A stretch of 64,000 nucleotides of DNA from Halichondria panicea (Eukaryota > Porifera > Demospongiae > Suberitida > Halichondriidae): the NCBI RefSeq assembly GCF_963675165.1, contig NC_087379.1, forward strand, positions 2,608,201-2,672,200. The letters run 5' to 3'. Positions within the stretch are counted from its first letter, which is position 1. The number at the start of each line of letters is the position of its first letter. The notes under the pieces were generated by a model, which ran no database searches, was not told the origin of the DNA, and saw only the letters and a program-made list of their open reading frames with translations. The translations under genes and the position numbers were made by a program. Below are positions 1 to 9,745 of the stretch, piece after piece.

Positions 1-1213
1 CTCTGCCTTTCATAAAAATCGTACTGACGGTATCAGTGTTAGAAATAGCTTGATTGGACAAGATTCCAGAAGGTGTTGCTTTGGTTGTAGTTTTAGTGGT
101 TGATTTCTTCACAGTGGAAATAACAGCTTTGGATGTAGTAGATGAGGTGGTGTTGATTGGGTTTGCGTTTGTTGAGGTAACATTGAATGAGCTGGAATTT
201 GTGTTGAGACTGGTTGTACTTGACGAGGCTGCAGTGGCTGGGGTAGCAAATTGTTTCTTGGACAAGTCATCTGTAGTAATAATTAGAGAAACGAGGTGTA
301 CAGTTTGTCGTGCACACAAAGCAATCAGTTTTACGTAATCAAATAATGGTATCTACATTACATTTACTTATAAAGCCTTACCATACAGAAAGTAGGAGCT
401 GAAGGATGACAGGATTGCAGGGTGAGATTGAAGAAATTTTTTCCCATCTGTGGTTCCCACACTTAAAACCTTTTTATCAACAAACATCATTGTAGCCATC
501 TCACAACCAAGTGATTGCAGCAGATTGGCCTGTATAAGTGCACAAGGTAATTATAGCCACATGTTAGGGTTTAGTGTGTTGTCTACATTATAGGCATTAT
601 ATCATTTATAAGCCCGCCTCATAGTAAAAGTAATTATTTCCTTAGCTCGCATAAATTGGACCTGTCGCAACATCATAATAATTATGTTCACAAAATTAAT
701 TTTAGGTGATAAAATACAATATTATATGTGCCGTCTACGTGCACATACAGTACTCACAACACCTACATCTCCCTGATGTCTCTTAGCAACCCGAACAATG
801 AGCTGCCTCTTTTTTTCCGGCGTTAGTTCCTCCTCATCCTCCTCCTCATTGCTACCCTCAATATCTTTTGCTACTACATTGTACTTTTCCTTATCAGCAG
901 TGCTGATTTTTCTCCAAGCCTCTGCCATCAATTTTGATTTATCTGAGAGAGTCTTCCCGTTGAGATCTAATATAATCGTGCATTTGCTGAATAGTGAGTG
1001 AATGCACAACTTTTATATACGGCATGCATGTCATTAAAATAAACTATCCACCATAAAATCTACGTACCTTGTTGTTTGTGAAACTCTTTACTGAAGCCAG
1101 AGGCCTGCCTTAATTTCCTACGTGTGGACAGCTTTTTAGTTCTAGCACGAGGAACAGTGTCACAATGAGAGCTGGTGTGCCGTTTCTTGTGATTGTTTAT
1201 CCAATACTGCATG
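1..1213 (-). CDS. HMG-box-like protein, 5' part, cut by window edge
   Basis: Minus-strand gene read as four exons: about 1213-1068, 986-758, 529-382 and 270-1. Exons 2, 3 and 4 join in frame (phases 0 and 1) with GT-AG borders; the exon 1 to exon 2 phase does not fit perfectly, so that border and the start Met are uncertain. Exon 1 carries a basic stretch ending SGFSKEFHKQQ, and exon 2 continues LSDKSKLMAEAWRKIS then DKEKYN, the pattern of helices 1-2 of an HMG box. An acidic run (EEEDEEE) and a lysine-rich segment follow. Exon 3 encodes NLLQSLGCEMATMMF and a short conserved-looking block, and exon 4 is a Ser/Thr/Asn-rich linker that leaves the window. HMG-box proteins bind or bend DNA in the nucleus. 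A chromatin or transcription role is inferred; the exact family is not recognised. Confidence 0.6.
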
Positions 1214-1254
1214 TATGCATGTGCGTATTTAGTTTTGGTAGTGTGTATGTTGCT

Positions 1255-1372
1255 GTACGCACACACACACAGACACACATGTACACACGCATACACACAC
1301 ACGCACACATGTACACACACACACGTACACACGCGCGCACGCACGCACACACACACACACACACACACTAAT
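1255..1372. repeat. (CA)n microsatellite
   Basis: Nearly pure CA/CG dinucleotide tract with scattered GT interruptions, immediately 5' of the HMG-box-like gene on its coding strand. The long Cys-Val and Thr-His open frames on either strand are translations of this tract, not genes. Confidence 0.95.
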
Positions 1373-1957
1373 TAATGATCCCAGACTAATAATTGGACAA
1401 AGCTAAAGCCATCTCATGTGTAACCAATACCGACTGCATGTACATGTTACAAATACAATTAAAGCCCATGTAATACTAAGGCAGCGTGTATACACATAAC
1501 CAATATTGACTGCAATCAATGCTACTACCAAGTAGTAGCTACATGTGTCAGGCTACAGCCTAAAAGTAACCAATGCTTGACTACAATCAATACTGCTAGT
1601 CTTTACAGCAGGTGATGTGTACAGGGTGAAACATTTGTACCTTAATTAGCTGCAAGGGCTGATAAAGAGAAGAGGGCATGCAACTCACTATTAGTTTAAT
1701 GCGAACAAAACTGCATTCAATTTATTTTATAGGTATCTGCACACGTACTTTACACAAAATCAGAAGTAGTTTGTACTTTTCCCGTAAATTCCACCGCCCA
1801 TGCACTTACAGTTTTTGCTCGCAAGCTGTTGCATGCCCTCTTCTATTTATTAACCCTTGATAATAAACCATGTTGACTCTACGATCAATATACTGGTAAT
1901 TTACTCAACTCTCACGCAAATGCTAGTAGAAAGGCAGAGGTAAAACGCAATTAACTG
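1373..1957. other. Non-coding; degenerate repeats and a small inverted-repeat element
   Basis: No gene seen. Loose copies of a motif like AACCAATATTGACTGCAATCAA recur here in diverged form, again around 2450-2640 and near 6715-6780, suggesting an old tandem or dispersed repeat. Positions 1669-1843 are bounded by a 15-16 bp inverted repeat (GAAGAGGGCATGCAAC and its complement), a probable 175-bp MITE without a clear target duplication. Confidence 0.5.
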
Positions 1958-2439
1958 GTCACGTGACCAAAATTGCTGTCCAAAGCGCAATGCTTACTTG
2001 GCAATTTTTTGGACATAAGCAGACGGTAAGAGATGTAGAGAGTATTTGTATAGCTAGAAATTAATTGTATATAGGGGCTAGACGAAGTTTAATCACAAAT
2101 GCATGTATTTGATGACAGCTTGTTAGTGACAATGTACATTTTTGACGTATAGGTATCAGATATGGACCGCATACCTAAAAAGAAGTCTAAGGCATCCAAA
2201 GCTACAAGCAAGCTCAAGACTCCTTAAAAAGTCGACATAACTGTTACAACTTATCCCGATCTTCAACCTTTCCTAAATATGATTGTGCTAATCCTATACA
2301 CAATTACTTTCTAGCTATATAAATACTCTCTACATCTCTAAGTGACTGCTTATGTTCAAAAAAGATCCTAAAACAGTTTAGCAGAATGTGCATATATACC
2401 AAGAAAGCATTGCACTTTCTGCAATTTTGGTCACGTGAC
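1958..2439. mobile_element. MITE-like element with GTCACGTGACC ends
   Basis: The ends GTCACGTGACCAAAATTGC at 1958 and its complement ending at 2439 are inverted copies. A second, inner inverted repeat around AGAGATGTAGAGAGTATTT lies near 2030-2055 and 2310-2335. About 480 bp with no credible ORF; the tiny frame MDRIPKKKSK at 2162 is too short to assign. No target duplication is obvious. Confidence 0.7.
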
Positions 2440-2836
2440 GTCAGCCTACAAGGTAACTAACCAGTTGACTATGATCAATACTGTTACTAAGCAGCGTACA
2501 TACAGACTAGCCAACTAACAATGTGCACACAGTGACTAGCCTGACTATATCATAATACTGACTATAGAGCATATTGCATATATAGCACGACCAGACTCAA
2601 TTTTAGAGACTGCATGTATACATCATCCTGATACCAATGTTGACAGGTCAATCTCACGTTTATAGTATTTAATGTCAAGCCAGTCTCAGTAGCATGCAGC
2701 AGCTTGTCGAGCATTCAGAGTGTTCTGTCCACAACTGTGCATCCCTTCTTCAAATTTCCTCACAAGAAATTCTCTCTGGGATATTGTGATCACTGTTCGG
2801 GAAGTCATGATTCTACTGATCACTAGCACTGTACTA
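2440..2836. other. Non-coding spacer
   Basis: Diverged copies of the same CCAAT/TTGACT-type repeat as at 1420-1610 occupy the first half. No ORF, RNA or regulatory signal I can support. Confidence 0.5.
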
Positions 2837-2845
2837 CTCTCCACC

Positions 2846-3933
2846 TAGCCTCGATCCCAGGCCGAGTTTTCGCTTTTATAACGGTTAGGCGAACAACTGG
2901 GCCTGGTACTAGTTGTCTGCGCATGCGTCAATCGTTCGTCAGATTCTGACGAATGGATATTCTCGTTCACTTTCGTGACATTTATATTCGTGTACTATCG
3001 TGTACTAGAAGTCAGTTCCCGTTTTATCATTATTGGAATCGATTGGAATGGCTCTTAGCTGAAGCTTCTCTCTTCTCTGAAGCTTATTCTGAAGACTGAA
3101 CAACAAGGGAAGAGGTATAAAGCTTTGTCAAGCTTGTTAAGGTCAGATATTTTTGTGTGGGCCCTATGGCCGGCTATGCTATCAAGTCTTGTTCATGTTT
3201 GGCAAGAATGTAGGTAGACTATAGTTTCATCATTAATATGGTGGATCAAGTGAAGAGTGTGAGCTAGAGAACTTGGTGCTGCCATCATCAGCTCGTCGAC
3301 AATGACACTATAACCGAGAAATTTAATATGTATAGATCTACACGTATTTAAAATGTCTACTTCTCTGTACAGGAGCAATGGCTAATATCCAGCTATCCCA
3401 ACAGTGCTCCTCTTGGCTATACTAACGGACGAGACTGGACAGTTTGAGGTAAGGGTTTTACCGTCTTTGGTTTCTTTTAATATTGTCCTATACTCACAGA
3501 CACAGGACTGGAGTATGACCTGCTCATTCGAGCGTTGCTGGGTAGCTCAGAGACATCAAGAGAATCTACGTTTTCTCAAGCAATGAGTTACGAGTTGGGG
3601 TCTAGAATCAGAGAAGTCCAGCAGCCTGCTAAATCTTTTTGAAACGTAATTTGAAGGCATTCAATCATCCTGAAGTTGCCCTGGATCACTGTAATTGTGC
3701 TGCAGCACAACTGGCAACTCCCCAGGCCTTTGTGAAGCAGCTCCCTATGTGCATCTTTTGTGTACTCACTCTGTGCATTTTCTGTGTACAAATTTCTATT
3801 ATTGATTTATTAAATATTTTTGCCGACCACAAATATACAATGAAAATTTGACGCATGCGCAGACAACTAGTACCAGGCCCAGTTGTTCGCCTAACCGTTA
3901 TAAAAGCGAAAACTCGGCCTGGGATCGAGGCTA
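2846..3933. mobile_element. 1.09-kb non-autonomous element, TAGCCTC family, copy 1
   Basis: Terminal inverted repeats of roughly 85 bp begin TAGCCTCGATCCCAGGCC and include the segment GCGAAAACTCGGCCTGG on the far side. The element is flanked by an exact 9-bp target-site duplication, CTCTCCACC, at 2837-2845 and 3934-3942. A near-identical internal region recurs at 37142-38235. The interior carries a captured two-exon gene fragment but no transposase, so it would need enzymes in trans. Long inverted repeats with a 9-bp duplication resemble Mutator-like elements, but the superfamily is not proven. Confidence 0.88.
3373..3642 (+). pseudogene. Captured two-exon gene fragment inside a transposon
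   Basis: An exon-like segment (3373-3448) follows a TGTACAG acceptor and ends at a GAG|GTAAGG donor. A second (3506-3642) follows ACACAG. Both junctions are phase 1 and the joined frame reads coherently: EQWLISSYPNSAPLGYTNGR, then LEYDLLIRALLGSSETSRES and SQAMSYELGSRIREVQQPAK to a stop. One in-frame TGA sits just before the splice junction, so it is not an intact gene. The same segment with the same TGA is present at 37682-37951 in the sister element. I do not recognise the source protein. Capture of host exons by a non-autonomous element is inferred. Confidence 0.5.
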
Positions 3934-3942
3934 CTCTCCACC

Positions 3943-4146
3943 TTGTACCAGCCAGCTGTGTAGTCTCGAATACCCGCCTCAACCTAAAAGCTTGAGTCTG
4001 GTCAAACTCACATTGTGGTTTGGTTCAAGTGTGTCCAGGAATTTCTTGGACATTTAATTGGCCACAAGTGGGTGTGGAACATGAATAAAATTATAGTCTA
4101 CATGAATATCATTATAGCTAACCGCCACGGCAGCATGGATTGTTTA
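3943..4146. other. Spacer with no gene
   Basis: Short region between the element at 2846-3933 and the fragment at 4147. It contains TCGAATACCCGCCTCAACC, found inverted near 6590-6612, a minor dispersed repeat. Nothing else seen. Confidence 0.4.
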
Positions 4147-4474
4147 ATACTAGTAGAAAGAATTAGCCCCTGACAGAAGGCGACGTAGGAAAATTCATGG
4201 AGAGAGTTGTAAGGATATGATACTAGAACTCTCCAGACTAGCAACAGGACCTTTGGAACACCTTGTCGAAATTAACAGCCTAAATGCTCATTTATGTGAA
4301 TGTGACCGTCGACCATGGTTTCATGGTAGCGATGTCAGACCGATTTTCATTTTTGCTATTTCTAACTCCTATGTATTACTATCTCTTTTGAACACTCTAG
4401 GCAAACCAGAAAAACTTTACTGCACTGGATTTGGTCAAGCGAATGCAGAGATACAGAGTTTTGAAGAACACTAG
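4147..4474 (+). pseudogene. Fragment resembling the N-terminus of the transposon-encoded protein at 34203-35427
   Basis: The frame starting near 4150 reads RRRRKIHGESCKDMILELSR, then a short segment ending NSLNAHLCEC, then degenerates. It aligns loosely with the N-terminal block of the 34-kb protein (KKLNGHSCSEAREVLVQLL followed later by a Cys pair): K-x(1)-G-x-SC spacing is shared. In-frame stops lie just upstream and no full gene follows. A relic of the same mobile protein family is the best reading, but the match is short. Confidence 0.35.
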
Positions 4475-5709
4475 TCAGGGAAAAATTCGTACAAAAATGT
4501 ACCGCATTTTAATGTACTTGGGCGGGACTTATGAAATTTGTTGTTAATACCAGAAATCATCTTAATGTTAGCATATCTGCTGAACCGCTTGGTCTATTCT
4601 CTTTCAAAAAAGTATGAAATGGACACTCAGGACTCAAGAGTTAACATTGTAACCATTTGATATCTATTATGAAGTTTATAATGTTTCTGTAATGTATATC
4701 TTTATGATGTCCCTATAATAGTATGATGTCTCCTGCTTCAGAGAGTTCTTTTGGATTTAAAGTAACCATGCTATCTTTTCTTTCGTACAGTATATTGTAT
4801 CATGTTTCAGAACTCTCATCAATGTCCACCTTACGCTTGTATCTGTTTCTTGATCTTTATAAGCAATTTTTCTCATTTGGTCTAAATAATTCGTTTTTAG
4901 TGTGATGTAGATTTAAGGCCATACAACTATAAATCTATGATACAACTCTGTTGACAGCTTCTAATTAATACAGTAGATTACTCTTGTCTTTTTTGTGTGC
5001 AAATTGAATCAGTTCTTGCAATTTAATAGTTTTGGTAGATTACATTGTTGTCCCTGGAATTCTCTCCAATCTTTCTTGTTTCTTTTCAACAGAGGCTTTC
5101 AGATTGCTTCAATAATTACTTTCAGTAACTTCTAAGAACTTCTAAGAAATAAATACAGCTATTGGTACACTTGGCTTGATTTTACTGCATTTCTATTCTC
5201 AGCTCCACCCATCTATCCATGCAATATGTGATTCCGCAAGAAATAAAAGCTTATTGTAGCAACTTTTTGCATAATCTGGAGAGAGTTAGAGATGAAAGAC
5301 ATGCTCACTTGTGTTTTTGTTCATTTTCATGTTTGGTTGCCAAAATGATGATCACCTTTGAGAAAAAATCACACACAAAACAAGCATCAAATGCTAAAAT
5401 CATAAAAAACTGTTATAAAAATCAAATTCTACGCTATTTTTTACCCCTGGGAACAGCTGTTGTTTGCTAGACTCTTCCAGGGCTTGCGGAAAGCCCTTCT
5501 TGTTTACTCACTTTCTGGTCCCGTTTTTTACCATTGAATTACTGTACGAAAATACGCCCACGCACTACTTCCGGTCTGACATCTCTATTCATGGCCCTCT
5601 AGCTCTGTGCAATGATGGCTTCAAGCTCAGTGTTTTTCTCGTAGGCTTTCAACTCCTAGCCTTAATTGATACACTGTCTGATATAGCCCTCTGTGTACGT
5701 GTCCCTAAC
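4475..5709. other. Non-coding, AT-rich
   Basis: No ORF with family features, no recognisable repeat ends and no RNA gene. The short frames here (such as one at 5219-5470) have no conserved composition and look random. The last 250 bp could hold the promoter of the small exon at 5710. Confidence 0.4.
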
Positions 5710-5793
5710 ATGCGGTGGCTTGTGGCTTTATCACTATGCTTGTGGGCGTGTAGTCCACTTGACTTTGCTGACTGTGCAGAACAAAGTTCATAT
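5710..5793 (+). CDS. Possible first exon encoding a signal peptide
   Basis: ATG at 5710 opens MRWLVALSLCLWACSPLDFA, with a short basic start, a hydrophobic core and small residues that would suit signal peptidase, followed by DCAEQSSY. The reading frame runs into a good donor, GTGAGTT, at 5794. I found no matching downstream exon. A transposon (5806-6567) lies 12 bp beyond the donor and more elements follow, so the gene may be disrupted, or the rest may lie in unrecognised short exons. Could also be chance. Confidence 0.3.
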
Positions 5794-5805
5794 GTGAGTT
5801 GGACC

Positions 5806-6567
5806 TAGCCTCTACACAGGCTCTCCTTTTTCTGTTCTTTATCACAATCGTTCAATAAGATAAAATACTGTATTATTTGTTCAATGAGATAAAATACGGT
5901 ATTAATTGGAGGAATAAAGAAAGAAATAGACGTAAAGTTAGGAAAAAGGAGAGCCTGTATCGGGAAGTCGCGTGAGGGTAGAAGGGTGGTAGAAGGGTGA
6001 AAATGAGCGTGGGCATACTGAGCTAGAGATGTTGGACTGCCCACGCAGAGGTCTACGACTAATAAAACTTTGCCTGCAGCAAGCTGGACATGGACTTGGA
6101 ACTGGAAGTTTGCAAGCACTATAGCTAGCTATACCTTAGGCTTAGCTAGATGATCTACTAGTCTAGATTGTGTGTTTAGATTCTATCACTATTACCTTTT
6201 CTTGTGTCTTTCTACATGCTATAGTAGAATAGCTTAGTCATCATTATCATATAGCAGGTAGCTACTGCCACCAGAGCTGGCCACGCTGGTTCTCTGATCT
6301 GACTTGCAGCACAGCTTGGTGGTTGTCTCAGTGCAGTGCAGTACAGTACAGTCTTACTCTGAATGCGTGGGAGAATACCTTACGTCACGATTGTGGGCTA
6401 CATATCGCCCACGTTCATAAAAATCCTTGTGGATCACGCGATTTCCCAAACCAGGCCTTACTTTTTTTAACTGTACGCCCATTTCTTTCCTTGCTGCCTC
6501 ACTATGTCTTGTTTATGGATGAACAGTGACAACAGCAAGAAAAAGTAAGGCCTGGGAACGAGGCTAA
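5806..6567. mobile_element. 762-bp non-autonomous element, TAGCCTC family, exact 9-bp TSD
   Basis: The left end TAGCCTCTACACAGGCTCTCC and the right end ..GGCCTGGGAACGAGGCTA are inverted. Flanks are AGTTGGACC at 5797-5805 and 6568-6576, an exact 9-bp duplication. The first 200 bp (CTCTCCTTTTTCTGTTCTTT, then TTGGAGGAA, AAAGAAAGAAA, AAAAAGGAGAGCCTG) match the terminal repeats of the helicase-bearing element at 33528-37126, which makes this a deletion derivative or satellite of that element. The centre (6120-6390) has no ORF of note. Confidence 0.85.
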
Positions 6568-6778
6568 GTTGGACCAGACTCAAGCTTTTAGGTTGAGGCG
6601 GGTATTCGAGACTACCAGCTGTGTTGTCCAGTCCATGATCCAGTAGTACTAGTGCAGTGCAGTGCAAACCGTGTGCATGTGGTATATCTTGAGTTCATAG
6701 GTCAAGTGATCTGACTATAACCAGCCTTGACTACATGCAGTGCCAATGCTGACCATAAGACTACTACCAGTGCTGACC

Positions 6779-7199
6779 CAGAGGAGGTCGGACATCACTT
6801 GAACTTTCACTAATTATGACCTTTTAATGACATTCCAGGCCAAATTGCTTTTCGTTTTTGCTGACTCAGCAGTAGCGTCTACTGTACTTCTCTGCTAGTC
6901 TCTATTTTAGCCGCCCTCTAAAAGTTGGGCGGCCTAATCACGAGTCTATGTTATAGAGGGCGACTAATTCACGAGACAATACTTCTGCACGGTTTCTGTC
7001 GCTAAATCTGTTGACAGCTAGTTGTGTTTGGTGTCTATTATAGTTACTGGACCTAACCCTATCAGCACATAATAGCCATACTAGCTAGATCCAGTCATGT
7101 TCTACTGCTGAGTCAGCAAAAACGAAAAGCAATTTGGCCTGGAATGTCATTAAAAGGTCATAATTAGTGAAAGTTCAAGTGATGTCCGACCTCCTCTGG
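6779..7199. mobile_element. 420-bp palindromic MITE, hAT-like ends
   Basis: About 95 bp at 6779-6875 (CAGAGGAGGTCGGACATC...) recurs inverted at 7105-7198. The flank TGCTGACC occurs on both sides (6771-6778 and 7200-7207), a 7-8 bp duplication depending on how the last base is assigned. CAGRG ends with an 8-bp duplication are typical of hAT elements. No coding capacity. Confidence 0.8.
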
Positions 7200-7260
7200 T
7201 GCTGACCCATGCGAATGGGGTGACAAGTCATGGTCACGCCCAATTGAGCAGGTGCAATCA

Positions 7261-7365
7261 TAGCCTCGATCCCAGGCCGAGTTTTCGCTTTTATAACGGT
7301 TAGGCAAACAACTGGTTGTTTGCCTATCCGTTATAAAAGCGAAAACTCGGCCTGGGATCGAGGCT
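7261..7365. mobile_element. 105-bp hairpin MITE, TAGCCTC family, exact 9-bp TSD
   Basis: Almost a perfect palindrome: TAGCCTCGATCCCAGGCC to the centre AACAACTGGTTGTT and back. Flanked by GTGCAATCA on both sides (7252-7260 and 7366-7374). It equals the terminal repeat of the 2846-3933 element folded on itself, so it is the minimal mobile form of that family. Confidence 0.9.
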
Positions 7366-7374
7366 AGTGCAATC

Positions 7375-7936
7375 AGTATTGCCATTCCAATGTTGTTATG
7401 TATAATGCTAATTGCATGCATAATAGATCCTCTGCACTATCCCAGTCACCTCTTGCTCCACTGAGAGATACTGAGAAGCAATGACTAACACTAGAATGAC
7501 TGGACATCCCCATTGTGATTGACCAGTTTGCTAGAATGTACCCCAGAAGAATAGTGCATGGAGATCCTACAAGATGACTGACTCATAATTATGTCTTATT
7601 ATCACGCTATGCATGCATTAGATCCCATTTGAGTGTATTTAGCAGGGAACTATGAGCTATAGTACCGGTACTATAGATTACTCTGGGCTACAAACTACAA
7701 CATTATACATTGTATTGTCATTTACAAGAAGATACACAGAAAAATTATTGTAGCTAGATGCTTTGTCTAGTAACATAGTAACAGAACTAGAATGGAAGAG
7801 AGAAGCTCTAGAGGAGAATAGTAGGAGCCGCTCTTTTCTTGGGCAGTGTGCTGTACTTTTTTGCTGCAAGGCTGCATGGGGGAGGAGCTGGATGTATGAA
7901 AGATACGCCGCAATAAATGCGGGGGGGGTAAAATCG
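7375..7936. other. Non-coding spacer 3' of a pseudogene
   Basis: No gene. A run of nine Gs (7920-7928) marks the point where homology of the adjacent pseudogene to its paralogues ends. The ORF continuing from the pseudogene into this DNA is read-through. Confidence 0.5.
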
Positions 7937-9165
7937 TGCGTTTTATACATAGCACTAAGAGCAACGTAAGCCACTTCTTTGCGTCTCTCATTACAGCTCA
8001 TCTTTTCCCAGGCGTCTGTTTTAATGTCCTTGAAGTGACGATCTTCTATTTTATCTTTATTGGCGACAGCTCTCACCAAGTAGTCGAGAAACGTCTCAAA
8101 CTTCCTATCTTGGTAAGTAAGTAATGGCTGCTCCAAAGAGAATAAATATGGTCTGGTTGATGCTGAGGATTCGTGCTGGTGCATCATCAATAACGTGGTT
8201 GATTGGCACTAAGATAAATAGGAATGCTATCAAAAACCAAACCTGTAAAAATAGACAAACCAAAGAGGAACACTAGGGTACATAAATGTTGACTAGATTT
8301 ATTCCAGCAAAAAACACAATGTACAAATAGATTATTTCTGTTAAAGAAGTGTTCATGAAAGTAAATGAATAATTCGTGGCTCTATGGCCCATTGTTCCAT
8401 GACCTTCATTCTCATCGATAACAACAGGACAACAACAAAACAATGCTCTGCAAACACAGTTACACGTGGATTGCTTCTGATGCCATTGGTACAACTTAAA
8501 TAAGTTGTGATAGGCAGCCTTCAATGTTAAGATAAAAGTAACAATCATAAGTCCGTAGAAAACCAGCATGCTTGCATGTTGCATGGTGTGGTGTATGAAT
8601 GAATCCCACCAGGATATGATATGAATGGATAAGCAAGCAAGAAATTGGACCCATTATGATGTTGTACCACTTCTTGTAAAGACAACTTACACGACTGTCC
8701 TAAGCAGCAGCATCTGTTACAACACTGTTGATCAGTGGTATGAGTATACACAACTTGCGTACACACATCAAAAACATTAAAACGAGTACAAACAAATCTT
8801 CAGCAAGCATCAAACCAGGTACACTAAATTCCAGGATTAGAGTCCTTATACAGACGACTCATTTCCACTCTTTGCTTCGGGATAATAATAAATATCGTCT
8901 TGTACAAAGAAGGCTCGTTTATTGACTCCAATGCAATCGAGTGTGATCACAAAAAGTACAAAAAGAAAACAACACGTAACACTGATATATACAGTCATAT
9001 TGACAGTTGAAATCTTTACCTCTCCCAGACCATGGTTATCATTGTCTGCAGACTTTTCACTCCTCACAAAAATAAGTTTATCGTTTTCTACAAAATGATG
9101 CAACAGATTCGCAATGAACAATTTCCAAGAAATGGGAAACAAAGTGGAAAGCAGTGAATACTAAA
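7937..9165 (-). pseudogene. Decayed copy of the multi-pass membrane protein family
   Basis: Matches exon 2 of the gene at 61251-63255 most closely (shared block HRATNYSFTFMNTS). Pieces appear in several frames: NLLHHFVENDKLIFVRSEKS and NMTVYISVTCCFLFVLFVI (about 9140-8846), CCLGQSCKLSL (about 8690), ASMLVFYGLMIVTFILTLKA (about 8570), and DRKFETFLDYLVRAV to ERRKEVAYVALSAMYKT (8110-7937). Small deletions shift the frame at least at about 8850, 8680, 8310 and 8110 (a 5-bp loss inside the sequence coding ITYKIYQ). The first membrane segment and the whole signal-peptide exon are missing upstream of 9165. It lies in the same orientation as the intact gene at 9746-17057. Confidence 0.85.
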
Positions 9166-9745
9166 TTAAATTCCACTGGGACAACTCCACATGCACACTG
9201 TTACCAGACCCTGAGTGAGTGAAGGGGCTGGACTTGCGAGACTAATTATTCCCCTTTAGACACCTATTATGCTAAAATTATTCCGAGCATAATTTATCAT
9301 GGTAATTAACACCATGCATGGGCATAATACTATACACACATGTAGTGGTACACACAAAGAGTATAGATACAATTATTCAGCAGCAACAGCAAGCTTTTGC
9401 CCAACAGCAGAGACAGCTTATGATGATTATATATATAGTTTTGGACAGAAACAGCATGACATGCAGGTGATGCTGGTTGCCAAGCAACAGCTCTATATCC
9501 CTGATATATATATAAACCAAGTCATAAAATTTCTCCATCAATTTCTATACCAATTAAAAATCTATACAGTTGCCATAATTAAATTATTACTTCCACTAAT
9601 TTACATACGTGCACGGGCACTAAACTATATCAAAGCAAATTTTACTGAAAGACAAAGAACTAATAGAATGGCTAATGTGAAACAAAAACATTAGTCAAGA
9701 AACAAGCTAAATAGCGTACCAACTGTATTTATAGTTTGAATGAAG
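9166..9745. other. Intergenic between two family members
   Basis: Only the EPS8-derived fossil at 9373-9491 is recognisable. The 131-codon plus-strand frame at 9299-9694 has no domain and encloses that fossil, so it is not called a gene. Confidence 0.5.
9373..9491 (+). pseudogene. Fossil fragment of the EPS8 gene's last exon
   Basis: ATTCAGCAGCAACAGCAAGC followed by TTTTGCCCAACAGCAGAGAC closely matches the EPS8 exon encoding IQQQQQAFAQQQRQLM, and after a 16-bp AT insertion the match resumes (TTGGACAGA ... GATGCTGGTTGCCAAGCAACAG). Orientation is opposite to EPS8, about 11 kb away. About 120 bp in all and non-functional. The match uses identical codon choices over long runs, so it is better explained by duplication than by chance CAG richness. 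Confidence 0.6.

Noticed and set aside
54-338. Plus-strand Val/Leu-rich 94-codon frame
   Set aside because: It is the antisense of a Ser/Thr/Asn-rich exon that continues the minus-strand gene in phase.
798-1001. Plus-strand Ser-rich frame
   Set aside because: It is the antisense of the acidic EEEDEEE segment of the HMG-like gene.
1060-1375. Long Cys-Val and Thr-His open frames on both strands
   Set aside because: They are translations of the CA microsatellite, apart from the final codons on the minus strand that form the HMG-like exon 1.
2162-2227. Short ORF MDRIPKKKSKASKATSKLK
   Set aside because: 22 codons in the middle of a MITE; too short to support, although the basic composition was noted.
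3193-3378. Minus-strand 61-codon ORF conserved in both 1.09-kb elements
   Set aside because: Conserved only because the elements are near-identical. The plus strand at its edge has a splice acceptor and a more coherent reading. No domain.
9299-9694. 131-codon plus-strand ORF
   Set aside because: Composition is random-like, it spans an EPS8-derived fossil in its middle, and there are no splice or promoter cues.
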